A stretch of 64,000 bases of DNA from Rhodosalinus halophilus (GCF_003298775.1 NZ_QNTQ01000015.1:62001-126000); one strand, 5' to 3'; numbered from the stretch's first letter, positions 39,960 to 49,672 are shown. Numbers and translations are program-made. The notes: a model not told the origin generated them from the sequence alone.

Positions 39960-40952
39960 TCACCAGAGGAAGGCGATCTTGCCGATCTGGCGGCCTTCGG
40001 CGAGGCGGGCCTGCGCCGCCTCGATCGTCTCGACCGTCAGCCCCTCGAAAGTGGCCGTGCGCGTGGGGTGCAGCCGGCCCTCGTCGAAGAGCCGCGCCAC
40101 GGTGGCGAGGATCTCGCCCTGGCGGGCCATGTCCGGAGTGCGCTGCACGGGGCGGGTGAACATGAACTCCCAGCCGAAGCTCGCGCTCTTCTGGAACAGC
40201 GGCGCGAGGTCGTGCTTCTCCTGGGTGCCCACGATCGACACGATCCGCCCCTGCGGGGCTACGAGCCGCGCCATCGTGTCGAAATAGCGGTCGGTGTCGT
40301 GGGCGCAGAGGATTCGGCCGAAGCTCGCGTCGCCCAGATCCGGCAGGGCGGCGTGATCGATCACCTCCGCCGCGCCCATGCGCGCGCACCAGTCGCGGGT
40401 TTCGGCGCGCGAGGCGGTGGCCGTGGCCGCGATCCCGGACAGCTTCGCCAGCTGAAGCGCGACGGAGCCCACGCCGCCCGCGCCGTTGATCAACAGCAGT
40501 CGCTCGGACTGGCCGCCCTCGGCGAGGGGGGCGTAGCCCAGCCTGTCGAAGAGCGCCTCCCATGCGGTGATCGCCGTGAGCGGGATCGCGGCGGCGTCGG
40601 CGTCCTCCAGGCCGTCCGGGGCGCGCGCGACCAGGCGGTGATCGACGAGTTGATGCGTGGCGAAGCTGCCCGGCCGGTCGGCCGCGCCCGCGTACCAGAC
40701 CCTGTCGCCGGGGGCGAAGCCGCCCACGGCGGCGCCCACGGCGAGAACCTCCCCGCAGGCGTCGTAGCCCAGCGCGCGCGGTGGTGCGTCGGCGGGGATG
40801 CGCCCCTGCATCTTGCCGTCGACCGGATTGAGCGCGGCCGCCGCCACCCTGACCAGGATGTCCTCCGGGCCCGGCTCGGGCACCGGCGCGGAGGTCGCCT
40901 CGTAGGCCCGCGCCGCGGGGTTCCAGACCACGGCCTGCATCGTTTCGGTCAT
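39960..40952 (-). CDS. Zinc-type alcohol dehydrogenase / quinone oxidoreductase family protein
   Basis: The 330-residue medium-chain dehydrogenase starts with a GroES-like N-terminal domain ([32 protein letters not shown]). The Rossmann domain has [21 protein letters not shown] and [17 protein letters not shown]. The structural-zinc cysteine cluster is absent, so it is of the zinc-free quinone reductase kind despite the family name. NAD(P)H-dependent reduction of quinones or enones is likely. The ATG at 40952 has GGGAGGG upstream. Divergent from the ABC importer operon across a 253-base gap in which I see no clear promoter. Confidence 0.9.
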   Translation of the reverse strand: MTETMQAVVWNPAARAYEATSAPVPEPGPEDILVRVAAAALNPVDGKMQGRIPADAPPRALGYDACGEVLAVGAAVGGFAPGDRVWYAGAADRPGSFATHQLVDHRLVARAPDGLEDADAAAIPLTAITAWEALFDRLGYAPLAEGGQSERLLLINGAGGVGSVALQLAKLSGIAATATASRAETRDWCARMGAAEVIDHAALPDLGDASFGRILCAHDTDRYFDTMARLVAPQGRIVSIVGTQEKHDLAPLFQKSASFGWEFMFTRPVQRTPDMARQGEILATVARLFDEGRLHPTRTATFEGLTVETIEAAQARLAEGRQIGKIAFLW

Positions 40953-41205
40953 TGTGCCCTCCCTCGATCTCGCGCTGCCCGTTCTGCGCCGAAGCGGCCC
41001 GCTTGCCAAGGGGTGGAGGCTGCGGAGTGCGCGGTCAGGGGGCGTGGAGGGTCGCGCGCGGTCGCAGCCGGGGAAGGTGCCCGAAACGCGGGCGGCGGGG
41101 CAGCGGCGCCGCGTGGCCGTCGCCATACTCGGTTGCAGCGCCGCCCGAGCGGTGGTTGTCTGGCAGCGTGGCGCACGAGCGTCAGCGACGGAGGGGCCTG
41201 ACAGC

Positions 41206-42279
41206 ATGATCGAGATCGACCGCGTGACCAAGGTCTTCGGCTCCGCCGCAGACGCCTTCCGCGCGCTGGATACGGTCAGCGTCACGATTCGGCAGAACGA
41301 GTTCTTCACGCTCTTGGGGCCGTCGGGCTGTGGCAAGACCACGCTTCTGCGGGTGATCGCGGGCTTCGTCGATCCCACCGAGGGCAGCGTGACGCTGGAA
41401 GGGCAGGATCTTCTGCGGCTCGCGCCCTACGAGCGGCCCGTCAACACCGTCTTCCAGTCCTACGCGCTTTTCCCCCACATGACGGTGGCGCAGAACATCG
41501 GCTTCGGTCTCGAGATGCAGGGCAAGCCGGGCGAAGAGGTGCGGCGCACCGTGGGCGAGATGCTGGACCTCGTGCGCATGTCGGAGCTCGCCGACCGGCG
41601 CACCAGCGAGATCTCGGGCGGTCAGCAGCAGCGCGTGGCGCTCGCCCGCGCACTGGCGCCGCGGCCGCGGGTGCTGCTTCTGGACGAGCCGCTCTCGGCG
41701 CTGGATTTCAAGCTCAGGAAGGACATGCAGCTCGAACTCAAGCGGCTCCAGTCCGAGACCGGGATCACCTTCGTCTTCGTCACCCACGATCAGGAAGAGG
41801 CGCTGACCATGTCCGACCGGATCGCGGTGATGAACGCGGGCGCCATCCGCCAGATCGGCAGCCCGCGCGACATCTACGACCATCCGGCCGAGCGCTTCGT
41901 GGCCGACTTCATCGGCGACACCAACTTCCTCGAGGCCGAGCTGCTGACGGTCGAGGGCGAGCGCGCCGAGGTGCGCCTCGCCTCCGGCCGCGAGATCGCG
42001 GCGCGCGCGGCCGAGGGCGGTGCGGGGCAGGGGCCGGTGACGGTCGCGGTCCGGCCCGAACATGCCGATCTCGCCCCCGAGGGCGAGGGGCTGCTGCCCG
42101 GGCGTCTGGGCGATGTCGTCTATTTCGGCACCGATACCCATTTCCACGTCGATCTCGACGCCGGCGGGCGCTTCGTCGTGCGCCGGCAGAACCAGCCCGA
42201 CCAGGCCGAGGCGCGCGGCAGGGGTGACCGGGTCTCGGTGCGCTTCGGCCCCGGCGTGGGCCAGGTGCTGAGGGACTGA
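41206..42279 (+). CDS. potA: ABC transporter ATP-binding protein, spermidine/putrescine type (PotA-like)
   Basis: The 357-residue ATPase carries Walker [10 protein letters not shown] (about 43-51), Q-loop [12 protein letters not shown], signature [14 protein letters not shown], Walker [14 protein letters not shown] and the H-loop THDQEE. A C-terminal TOBE domain follows (about 270-350, [13 protein letters not shown]). It powers import of polyamines or similar small cations. First gene of a coupled potABCD-order operon; GGAGGGG precedes the ATG. Confidence 0.94.
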   Translation: MIEIDRVTKVFGSAADAFRALDTVSVTIRQNEFFTLLGPSGCGKTTLLRVIAGFVDPTEGSVTLEGQDLLRLAPYERPVNTVFQSYALFPHMTVAQNIGFGLEMQGKPGEEVRRTVGEMLDLVRMSELADRRTSEISGGQQQRVALARALAPRPRVLLLDEPLSALDFKLRKDMQLELKRLQSETGITFVFVTHDQEEALTMSDRIAVMNAGAIRQIGSPRDIYDHPAERFVADFIGDTNFLEAELLTVEGERAEVRLASGREIAARAAEGGAGQGPVTVAVRPEHADLAPEGEGLLPGRLGDVVYFGTDTHFHVDLDAGGRFVVRRQNQPDQAEARGRGDRVSVRFGPGVGQVLRD

Positions 42280-42283
42280 GGCC

Positions 42284-43231
42284 ATGACCGATATCGCCTC
42301 CACCCGCCCGACCTCGATGCGTGACCTCGCCGCGGCCCGCAAGCGCGAGGAGCGGCGCACCCGCGCCTTTCTGCTCGCGCCGGCGATGGCGATCCTGATC
42401 TTCGCAGCCTCCGGGCCGCTGCTGATCGTGCTGGTCTATTCCTTCCTCACGCCCGGCGACTATGGCGGCGTGGTCTGGGAATTCTCGCTCAAGGCGTGGT
42501 TCAACGTCTTCGCAGAGCGCGACTTCTTCACCGAGGAGATTGAGCTCGCCGACGCGCATCTGTCGATCATGTGGCGTTCGATCAAGCTGTCGCTGATGAC
42601 GACGGTGATCTGCCTGATCATCGGGTTTCCGACCGCCTATTTCATCGCGACGCGCCCGCGCGGCACGCGCGATTTCTGGATGCTGCTGGTCATCATCCCG
42701 TTCTGGACGAACCTGCTGATCCGCACCTTCGCGATCATGGAGCTGATCCGCAACGAGGGCACGTTCAACAGCTTCCTGGTGGGCATCGGGGTGATCGACA
42801 CCCCCATCCAGATGATGTTCACCGAGTTCGCGGTGCTGGTCGGCATGGCCTATGTCTATCTGCCGCTGATGATCCTGCCGATCTACGCCTCCATGGAGCG
42901 GTTCGACTTCTCCCTCGTGGAGGCGGGATACGACCTTTACGCGACACGGTTTCAGGTGCTGCGCCGGATCATCCTGCCGCTGGTCAAGCCCGGCGTCGTC
43001 GCGGGCTCGATCCTCGTCTTCGTGCCCTGCCTCGGCGCCTATGTCACGCCGCGGGTGCTGGGCGGCGGCAAGAACATGATGCTGGGCAACTTCATCGAGC
43101 TGCAGTTCGGACAGGGCCGCAACTGGCCGCTGGGCGCCGCGCTGGCGCTGACGCTGCTGGTGATCGTGATGGTGGCGCTGATCTTCTACGTCCGCGCCGT
43201 GGGCCGCGAGGAGGTGCGCGGGCATGGCTAG
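42284..43231 (+). CDS. potB: ABC transporter permease, PotB-like
   Basis: The 315-residue inner-membrane protein has six predicted helices; the first is around APAMAILIFAASGPLLIVLVYSF. The EAA loop that docks on the ATPase is EAGYDLYATRFQVLRRIILP. A long N-terminal cytoplasmic stretch (about 35 residues) is basic. It starts 4 bases after potA and overlaps potC by 8 bases. It forms the membrane channel together with the PotC-like subunit. Confidence 0.94.
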   Translation: MTDIASTRPTSMRDLAAARKREERRTRAFLLAPAMAILIFAASGPLLIVLVYSFLTPGDYGGVVWEFSLKAWFNVFAERDFFTEEIELADAHLSIMWRSIKLSLMTTVICLIIGFPTAYFIATRPRGTRDFWMLLVIIPFWTNLLIRTFAIMELIRNEGTFNSFLVGIGVIDTPIQMMFTEFAVLVGMAYVYLPLMILPIYASMERFDFSLVEAGYDLYATRFQVLRRIILPLVKPGVVAGSILVFVPCLGAYVTPRVLGGGKNMMLGNFIELQFGQGRNWPLGAALALTLLVIVMVALIFYVRAVGREEVRGHG

Positions 43232-44030
43232 GGGCAAGGGGTTCGACGTCACCCGCCAGCCGGGGTTCACCACGGTGGCGCTGCTGTGCTTCGTGATGCT
43301 CTACCTGCCGATCGTGCTGCTGGTGGTCTTTTCCTTCAACGACAGCACCTCGGTGGCCGAATGGGGCGGCTTCTCGCTCCGCTGGTATCAGTCGGCGCTG
43401 GAGAACGAGCGCGTTCAGGAGGCGACGATCCGCTCCGTCATCATCGCGACGGCAGCCTCGATCCTGGCCACCGGCGCGGCGGTGGGCGCCGCGCTCGCCA
43501 CCACGCGGACGCGGCCCTGGCGCGGGCAGACGGTGGTCTTCGCGATCGTGAACCAGCCGCTCATGGTGCCCGAGATCGTGACCGCGGTGGCGCTGCTGAT
43601 CTTCTTCGCGATGATCAAGGTCGCCACCGGCTATACCGGGCTGTGGTATCTCATAATCGCGCATACCGCCTTCTGCATCCCCTTCGCCTTCCTGCCCATC
43701 CGGGCGCGGCTGCAGGGGATGGACCTCACGCTGGAGCAGGCGGCGGCCGATCTCTACGCCACGCCCTGGCAGGCGTTCCGGCGGGTGACGCTGCCGCAGC
43801 TCTGGCCCGGGATTCTCGCCGGCGCGATGCTCGCCTTCGTGATTTCGCTCGACGACGTGGTGATCACCGAGTTCGTGAAATCCGCCGGGCAGGATACCCT
43901 GCCCACCTACATGCTGGGCCAGCTGCGCCGGGTGGTGACGCCAGAGATCAACGCGATCTCGACCGCGCTTCTCGCCGTCTCGGTGCTGCTGGTGATGGCG
44001 TTCTTCTTCCTCAGCCGAAGCAGGAAGTGA
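43224..44030 (+). CDS. potC: ABC transporter permease, PotC-like
   Basis: The 268-residue second permease has helices around VALLCFVMLYLPIVLLVVFSF, IIATAASILATGAAVGAAL and IVTAVALLIFFAMI. The EAA-type loop is EQAAADLYATPWQAFRRVTLPQLWPG, followed by the DDVVITEF string typical of PotC. It lies between potB (8-bp overlap) and the binding-protein gene (18-base gap). Confidence 0.94.
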   Translation: MARGKGFDVTRQPGFTTVALLCFVMLYLPIVLLVVFSFNDSTSVAEWGGFSLRWYQSALENERVQEATIRSVIIATAASILATGAAVGAALATTRTRPWRGQTVVFAIVNQPLMVPEIVTAVALLIFFAMIKVATGYTGLWYLIIAHTAFCIPFAFLPIRARLQGMDLTLEQAAADLYATPWQAFRRVTLPQLWPGILAGAMLAFVISLDDVVITEFVKSAGQDTLPTYMLGQLRRVVTPEINAISTALLAVSVLLVMAFFFLSRSRK

Positions 44031-44048
44031 CCAAGGAGGTATGAAAAG

Positions 44049-45068
44049 ATGAAACGACTGCTGATGACGACGGCGGCGCTGACGCTCTCGGGGCCCGCGC
44101 TGGCGCAGGAGCTGCAGCTCTACAACTGGGGCAACTACACCAGCCCCGAGATGATCGAGAAGTTCGAGGAAGAGACCGGCATCGACGTCACGATCACCGA
44201 CTACGACAGCAACGACACCGCGCTGGCCAAGATCAAGGCGGGCGGGCACGGCTTCGACATGGTGGTGCCCTCGGCGACCTACGTGCCGATCTTCATCGAG
44301 GAGGGCCTGCTGATGGAGGCGCGGCCCGACCAGATGGAGAACTTCGAGCATGTGGCCGAGCGCTGGCGCGATCCCGAGTTCGATCCCGGCCGCCGCTATA
44401 CCGTGCCGTGGCAGTGGGGCACGGTCGGCATGGTCGTGGACACCTCCGTCTACGAGGGCGACATCAACACCGCCGCCCTCTTCCTCGAGCCGCCCGAGGA
44501 GCTTCAGGGCAAGATCAACGTGATCCCCGAGATGATGGATGTCATGTCCATCGCGATCTACTACGAGGGCGGCGAGCAGTGCACGCAGGACCGCGAGGTG
44601 CTGCAGAAGGTGCGCGACCGTCTGCTCGCGGCCAAGCCGCACTGGCTGTCGATCGACTACGGCACCATCGAGAAATACGCCGAGGGCGACCTGTCGGCGG
44701 GCCTCTACTGGAACGGCGCCGCGCTGCGCGTGCGCCTGCAGAACCCCGACTACGCCTTCGGCTACCCCCAGACCGGCTATCCGGTCTGGTCGGACAACCT
44801 CGCCATTCTCGCCGATGCGGAGAACGTCGAGGAGGCCAAGACCTTCATGAACTTCGTGATGGAGCCTGAGAACGCCGCGATGCTGTCGAACTTCGCGCGT
44901 TACGCGAACGGCATCGCGGGCTCCGAGGAATACATGGACGAGGTCATGGCCACGGCGCCGGAGGTCAACGTGCCCGAGGAGCTCGCCGGGGCCGGCGTCG
45001 ATTCCAAGATTTGCCCGCCCGAGGCGCAGCAGATCTACCGCGCGATCTGGACCGAAGTCCTGAAGTGA
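44049..45068 (+). CDS. potD: ABC transporter substrate-binding protein, PotD-like
   Basis: The 339-residue periplasmic protein has a signal peptide of about 19 residues (ending ALA-QEL). The N-terminal LQLYNWGNYTSPEMIEKFEEETG is the PotD/PotF hallmark. VPWQWGTVGMVVDTS, SIDYGTIEKYAEGDLSAGLYWNGAA and the C-terminal IYRAIWTEVLK fit the same family. AAGGAGG lies upstream. The ligand is probably a polyamine or a related compound. The amidohydrolase that follows may act on the imported ligand. Confidence 0.94.
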   Translation: MKRLLMTTAALTLSGPALAQELQLYNWGNYTSPEMIEKFEEETGIDVTITDYDSNDTALAKIKAGGHGFDMVVPSATYVPIFIEEGLLMEARPDQMENFEHVAERWRDPEFDPGRRYTVPWQWGTVGMVVDTSVYEGDINTAALFLEPPEELQGKINVIPEMMDVMSIAIYYEGGEQCTQDREVLQKVRDRLLAAKPHWLSIDYGTIEKYAEGDLSAGLYWNGAALRVRLQNPDYAFGYPQTGYPVWSDNLAILADAENVEEAKTFMNFVMEPENAAMLSNFARYANGIAGSEEYMDEVMATAPEVNVPEELAGAGVDSKICPPEAQQIYRAIWTEVLK

Positions 45069-45090
45069 TCCGCGCCTGAGCGCTAAAAAA

Positions 45091-45120
45091 GGCAGGTGCG
45101 CCATGCGTGGCGCCCCTGCC
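45091..45120. terminator. Hairpin between the importer and amidohydrolase genes
   Basis: GGCAGGTGCGCC and GGCGCCCCTGCC pair over 12 positions with one mismatch around ATGCGT. No T run follows on the plus strand (A6 precedes it), so it may weaken rather than stop read-through into the amidohydrolase gene. Confidence 0.5.
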
Positions 45121-45146
45121 CCCGTGTCCCGAGGAGACGCACCGCA

Positions 45147-46811
45147 ATGCCCGCCACGCCCGATCTCGTCATCCTGAACGGCAAGCTCATCACCTTCGAC
45201 GACGCCCGGCCCAGGGCCGAGGCGCTCGCGCTGACCGGCGGCAAGATCGCCGCCGTCGGCTCGACGGAGGAGATCCGCGCGCTCGCCGGATCCGGCACCC
45301 GAGTCTTCGACGCGCAGGGCTGCACAGTGCTGCCGGGCTTCATCGACAGCCACGTGCACCTCTTCGGCGGGTCGGTCGAACTGGACTACCTCAACCTCTA
45401 CGACGTGCAGGGCCTCGACGCGCTGCGCGAGGCCGTGCGCGCCGAGGCGGCCCGCTCGGACGACACGGTGGTCTTCGCCGTGCAAGCCGCCTACGACATC
45501 ATGGGGCCGGGGCGGCAGACGACCCGGCAGGATCTGGACGAGGTGCTGCCCGACCGCCCCTTCGCCATGTTCGCGGCGGATCATCACACGATCTGGGCCA
45601 ACACGAAGGCGCTTGAACTGGGCGGCATCCTCCACGGCGGGGAGACCGACGCAGGCAGCGAGATCGTGATGGCGCCCGACGGCACGGCGACGGGCGAGTT
45701 GCGCGAGCCCGGCGCCTACAAGCCCGTGCTCCGGCACACGCGCTACGGCGGGCGCGACATGGAGGGGCTGGTGACCGGCGCGAACCCGGTGCCGATGCCG
45801 GGGCCGCAGGACCGCGCCCGCGACCGCGACGCCATCGCCGCGGGGCTCAGGCACTGCGCGAGCCACGGCATCACCGGCCTGCACAACATGGACGGCAATT
45901 TCTACACCGCCGAACTGCTGGAAGAGCTCGACGCCGAGGGCAAGCTGCTCTGCCGGACCGAGATCCCCTTCCACCTGAAGAGCTTCGACCCCCTCGACCG
46001 TCTGGAAGAGGCGGGCGAGATGCGCCGCCGCTTCGCCGGCGACAAGCTCTGGACCAACCGGGTCAAGATGTTCATGGACGGCGTGGTGGAGAGCCGCACG
46101 GCGCTGATGATCCGTCCCTATCCGGGGACCGACCACATCGGCGATCCCGTCTTCGAGCCCGACCACTACACCGAGGCCTGCGTGCGCATCGACGCGATGG
46201 GGCTGCAGATCGCCACCCATGCCATCGGCGACCTGGCGATCCGCCGCACGCTCGACGGCTACGAGGCAGCGCAGCGGGCGAACGGCATCCGCGACAGCCG
46301 CCACCGGGTAGAGCATATCGAGGTGTTGCACCCCGACGATCTGCCGCGCTTCGCCGAGCTCGGCGTCGTCGCCTCGATCCAGCCCGGCCACGCGCCGCGC
46401 GGCCACATCTTCCCGGCGCATGGCCTCGACGCGGTGCTGCACGCGGACCAGATCCCGATGGCCTTCGCCTGGCAGACGATCCGCGAGACCGGTGCGCGCG
46501 TGTGTTTCTCGACCGACTGGCCGGTGATCCAGGTGGACGTGATGGACAGCGTCAAGGCGGCCGCCGCGCCGCTCGAGATGCCCGCGCCCTGGGTCGACCA
46601 GCGGCAGAGCCTGATGGACACGCTGCGCTCCTATACCTTCGACAATGCCTGGGTTGAGTTCGCAGAGGATCGGAAGGGGCAGTTGAAGGAAGGCTACCTC
46701 GCCGACGTTGCGGTGATGGACCACGACCTCGAGGCGATGACGCCGGACCGGCTGAACACGGCCCGCGCGGCGCTCACGGTGATGGGCGGCGGCGTGACCT
46801 GGGAGGCGTGA
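45147..46811 (+). CDS. Amidohydrolase family protein (amidohydrolase_3 / YtcJ-like)
   Basis: The 554-residue metal-dependent hydrolase of the amidohydrolase superfamily has N-terminal VLPGFIDSHVHLFGG with the HxH metal ligands (about residue 65). AADHHTIWANTKAL, IATHAIGDLAIRR (a metal/catalytic His) and VCFSTDWPVIQVD (the metal Asp region) follow, with a C-terminal beta-sandwich ending KEGYLADVAVMDHD. Relatives hydrolyse N-acyl or cyclic amide bonds. Placed downstream of a polyamine-type importer in the same direction, it may process an imported amide; the substrate is unknown. The ATG at 45147 has GAGGAGA upstream. Confidence 0.92.
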   Translation: MPATPDLVILNGKLITFDDARPRAEALALTGGKIAAVGSTEEIRALAGSGTRVFDAQGCTVLPGFIDSHVHLFGGSVELDYLNLYDVQGLDALREAVRAEAARSDDTVVFAVQAAYDIMGPGRQTTRQDLDEVLPDRPFAMFAADHHTIWANTKALELGGILHGGETDAGSEIVMAPDGTATGELREPGAYKPVLRHTRYGGRDMEGLVTGANPVPMPGPQDRARDRDAIAAGLRHCASHGITGLHNMDGNFYTAELLEELDAEGKLLCRTEIPFHLKSFDPLDRLEEAGEMRRRFAGDKLWTNRVKMFMDGVVESRTALMIRPYPGTDHIGDPVFEPDHYTEACVRIDAMGLQIATHAIGDLAIRRTLDGYEAAQRANGIRDSRHRVEHIEVLHPDDLPRFAELGVVASIQPGHAPRGHIFPAHGLDAVLHADQIPMAFAWQTIRETGARVCFSTDWPVIQVDVMDSVKAAAAPLEMPAPWVDQRQSLMDTLRSYTFDNAWVEFAEDRKGQLKEGYLADVAVMDHDLEAMTPDRLNTARAALTVMGGGVTWEA

Positions 46812-46880
46812 AAGGGCCTTGAGAAAAGGCCCTTGCAAGCCGCTTCGAAGCGGCTTGCAAGCGGTTTTCAAACCGCTTGC
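46812..46880. repeat. Second chain of three palindromes, between converging genes
   Basis: 46812-46834 (9-bp arms AAGGGCCTT/AAGGCCCTT), 46835-46858 (perfect 24-bp palindrome) and 46857-46880 (11-bp arms, TC centre); the last two share GC. It begins at the amidohydrolase stop and ends 4 bases before the transglycosylase stop. Same design and shared AAGCCGCTT/AAGCGGCTT unit as the chain at 28078-28150; probably a two-way terminator here. Confidence 0.8.
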
Positions 46881-46884
46881 CCGC

Positions 46885-48114
46885 TCAGCCCCGAAGCCGC
46901 GCCAGAAGCGCGCGGGACGGCTCCCCTGTCACGGTCAGACCCTGTGCGCGCTGGTAGCCCTCGATCGCTGCACGTGTGCCCGACCCGATCACCCCGTCAG
47001 GCGCGCCCGCGTCGAAGCCTGCCGCGGTCAGCCGGCTTTGCAGCTCCTTGCGGTCGTCGATGGTCAGGCCGAACTCGTCCGGAGGAAAGCCGGCGCGCAG
47101 CGGACCCGCCCCCGCCAGCCGGTCGGCAAGGTGCCCCACGCCGATCACGTAATTCACCGCGTTGTTGTAGCGCGCCAGCACCTCGAAGTTGCCGAAGGCG
47201 AGGAACGCGGGCCCCGCCGCGCCCTCGGGCCGGATCAGCGCCGCGGGTCCGTGATCCGGCAGCGCGCCGCCGTGGGCGGCCGTGACACCGGCCGCGCGCC
47301 AGTCCGGGACGGACCGCTTGGCCCGGCGCGCCCCGGCCAGCGCTGCCGGCGCCCGCACCTCCAGCCCCCAGGGACGCCCTTGCCGCCAGCCCATCCGGTC
47401 GAGATAGGCGGCGGCGGAGGCCAGCGCGTCGGTCGGATCCTCGGACCAGATGTCGCGCCGCCCGTCGCCGCGGAAGTCCACGGCATAGGCCTGATAGGTG
47501 GTCGGGATGAACTGCGTGTGCCCCATCGCGCCGGCCCAGCTGCCCACCAGCCGCTCTGGCGTGGTGTCGCCGCGGTCTAGGATGCGCAGCGCGGCCAGCA
47601 GCTGCCGCTCGAAGAAGGGGCCGCGCCGACCGTCGAAGGCCAGCGTCGCCGTGGCCGAGACGACGGGAATGTCGCCGCGCCGTTCGCCGTAGCGGCTCTC
47701 CACCCCCCAGATCGCGGTGACCACCTCCGGCGGCACGCCGTAGCGCGCCTCGATCTCCGACAGAAGCCCGGCGTGGCGGCGCAGCATCTGCCGCCCGGTG
47801 GCGATGCGTTCGTCGGAGGCGGTGATGGCGAGGTAATCCTCGAGCGTGCGGGTGAACTCGGTCTGGTTGCGGTCGCGCTCGATCACGCCGGGCAGGTAAC
47901 CCGCCGCGCGCAGGCCCCGCGCCAGCGTCGCCTCGCCGACGCCTGCGCCGGCCGCGCGGGCGCGGAACCCCGCGAGCCAGGCATCGAAGGCCGGGTTGGC
48001 CACGGGCCGCATCTCGGGGGCCGGGCGGGGGGCAAGGGCCGGGCCCGTCCCGGCACATCCCGCCAGAGCGAGGGCGCCAAGGCCTGCCATCAGGTTTCGT
48101 CGTGTGGTCGTCAT
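46885..48114 (-). CDS. mltB: Lytic murein transglycosylase, MltB type, lipoprotein
   Basis: 409 residues. The signal ends in a lipobox (LALAGC), so it is probably anchored in the outer membrane. The SLT/MltB catalytic domain covers about 50-320: the catalytic Glu is in AIWGVESRYG, then GSWAGAMGHTQFIPTTYQAYAVDFRGDG and YNNAVNYVIGVGHLADRL. A C-terminal peptidoglycan-binding domain (about 345-405) has PDGVIGSGTRAAIEGYQRAQGL. It cleaves glycan strands to anhydromuropeptides. The ATG at 48114 was chosen because it gives a standard Arg-rich signal start. Confidence 0.94.
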   Translation of the reverse strand: MTTTRRNLMAGLGALALAGCAGTGPALAPRPAPEMRPVANPAFDAWLAGFRARAAGAGVGEATLARGLRAAGYLPGVIERDRNQTEFTRTLEDYLAITASDERIATGRQMLRRHAGLLSEIEARYGVPPEVVTAIWGVESRYGERRGDIPVVSATATLAFDGRRGPFFERQLLAALRILDRGDTTPERLVGSWAGAMGHTQFIPTTYQAYAVDFRGDGRRDIWSEDPTDALASAAAYLDRMGWRQGRPWGLEVRAPAALAGARRAKRSVPDWRAAGVTAAHGGALPDHGPAALIRPEGAAGPAFLAFGNFEVLARYNNAVNYVIGVGHLADRLAGAGPLRAGFPPDEFGLTIDDRKELQSRLTAAGFDAGAPDGVIGSGTRAAIEGYQRAQGLTVTGEPSRALLARLRG

Positions 48115-48244
48115 CCCTGCGCCCCTTTGCCGGCCTCGCGGCAACCCTAGCGCAACCGTTCCGGGCGGGCCACGTCCGGCGGTTTCGATGATCCGAAACC
48201 TGTTGGGCGGAGAGGCCCGCTGCGGCGATGCAGACAGCGCGCCG

Positions 48245-49672
48245 TCAGACGGCCGCCAGCCGTTCCAGCGTGCCGCGGATGTCGTCCTCGGTCGTCAGCG
48301 GGTTTATCGTGCAGAGCCGGAGCACGCTGCGCCCGCCGAGCGACGTGGTGGTGACGCAGGCATAGCCGCTTTCCGAGACCGCGCGCGCAGCCGCCTCGTG
48401 CTTGCCGGCGTCCGCGCCGCGCAGCGCGAAGCAGACGATGCCGAGCTGCGCGGGCGTGACCACTTCCCAGGTGCCGGGGCGCTCGCGCAGCACCCGCTCG
48501 GCAAGTTCGGCCAGTTCCATGCCCCGGCGCACGGCCGCGCGGAAGCGGTCCGCGCCATAGGTCCGCAGCGACATCCAGAGCTTGAGCGCGCGCGAGCGCC
48601 GCGAGAGCTCGAGGCTGCGGTTGCCGAAGTTCACCGCATCGCCCGCCTGCCGCACATCGCGCAGGTATTCCGGCGAAATGGCGAAGGCGGCCTCCAGCGC
48701 GCCGGGCCGGGTGACGAGGCAGACGCCGAGGTCGTAGGGCTGGAAGAGCCATTTGTGCGGGTCGAGCGCGAGCGAATCGGCGCGTTCCATGCCGGCGAGC
48801 GCCGCGCGGCCCTCCGGCGTGATCGCCGCAGGCGCGCCGTAGGCACCGTCGACGTGCAGCCACAGGCCTTCCGCCGCGCAGATCTCGGCGATCTCGGGCA
48901 GGGGGTCGACGGCGCCGGTGTTGGTCGAGCCCGCCGTCGCCACGACCATCATCGGGCGCCGCCCCGCCGCACGGTCCCGGGCGATCGCCGCGCGCAGGGT
49001 GTCGGCCGACATGCGCCAGTCCGCCTCCGCGGGCAGCTTCGCGATCTCCTCCTGCGCGAAGCCCAGGGTGCGCAGGTTGCGGGGCAGCGAAGCGTGGGTC
49101 TGATCCGTGAGATAGGCCACGCCGGGGCCGAGGGCCGCGCGCGCGGCGGCGAAGCCGGTGAGGTTGCCCATCGAGCCGCCCGAGAGCAGCACGCCCTCGG
49201 TCTCCGCCGGCATCCCCAGCATCTCGGCCAGCCAGTCGATCACAACCAGCTCCACCATGGCCGGGCCGGAGGCGCCGCCCCAGCTGGCGCAGATCGTGTT
49301 GAAGCCGGTACCCATCCACTCGCCCAGGATCGCGGCGAAGGCGGCAGGCCCCGGCACGCGGGCGAAGTAGCGCGGGTGGTCTCCATGCTGCTGATGCGCG
49401 AGCGCGACCTCCGCCATGAGGTCCAGCGAAGCCTCGGGGTCAATGGGCGCCTCGGGGAGCGGCCCGCCCAGCGCCGCGCGCAGATCTTCCGGCGCGCCCG
49501 TCAGGATCGCGGGCTCCTGCCCGCGGCGCATGGCGCGATCCACCACCATGTCGACGACCCTGTAGCCCAGGCGCCGCATCTCTTCGGCCTCCAGCCCGAG
49601 CGTGTCGGCCGGCACGTCGGGCAGGTCGGCCAGCGCGTCGAAGCGCGGCGGGCGGCGGGCGGGATCGGACAT
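48245..49672 (-). CDS. PLP-dependent decarboxylase, group II (aromatic-L-amino-acid decarboxylase family)
   Basis: The 475-residue enzyme has PLP-site landmarks in order: GVLLSGGSMGNLTGFAAAR, a His in DQTHASLPRN, TAGSTNTGAVDPLPEI, WLHVDGAYGAPAAI and the Schiff-base Lys in LALDPHKWLFQPYDLG. The length fits the DDC/tyrosine decarboxylase family. It should release CO2 from an aromatic or acidic amino acid to give an amine; the exact substrate is unknown. The start at 49672 has GGAGGCGCCA upstream. Confidence 0.93.
   Translation of the reverse strand: MSDPARRPPRFDALADLPDVPADTLGLEAEEMRRLGYRVVDMVVDRAMRRGQEPAILTGAPEDLRAALGGPLPEAPIDPEASLDLMAEVALAHQQHGDHPRYFARVPGPAAFAAILGEWMGTGFNTICASWGGASGPAMVELVVIDWLAEMLGMPAETEGVLLSGGSMGNLTGFAAARAALGPGVAYLTDQTHASLPRNLRTLGFAQEEIAKLPAEADWRMSADTLRAAIARDRAAGRRPMMVVATAGSTNTGAVDPLPEIAEICAAEGLWLHVDGAYGAPAAITPEGRAALAGMERADSLALDPHKWLFQPYDLGVCLVTRPGALEAAFAISPEYLRDVRQAGDAVNFGNRSLELSRRSRALKLWMSLRTYGADRFRAAVRRGMELAELAERVLRERPGTWEVVTPAQLGIVCFALRGADAGKHEAAARAVSESGYACVTTTSLGGRSVLRLCTINPLTTEDDIRGTLERLAAV

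Noticed and set aside
45085-45090. A6 tract before the hairpin at 45091 as a minus-strand terminator U run
   Set aside because: No gene is transcribed leftward through this site, so a leftward terminator would have nothing to end.
43092-46871. Very long open frame on the minus strand (over 1200 codons) opposite potC, potD and the amidohydrolase
   Set aside because: It lies antisense to clearly conserved genes, and its translation is His/Arg/Val-rich without any domain. Such frames arise from codon-position bias in G+C-rich DNA.
28078-46880. Palindrome chains considered as a CRISPR array or insertion-sequence ends
   Set aside because: Units are self-complementary, touch each other without spacers, no cas or transposase gene is near, and no target duplication is seen.
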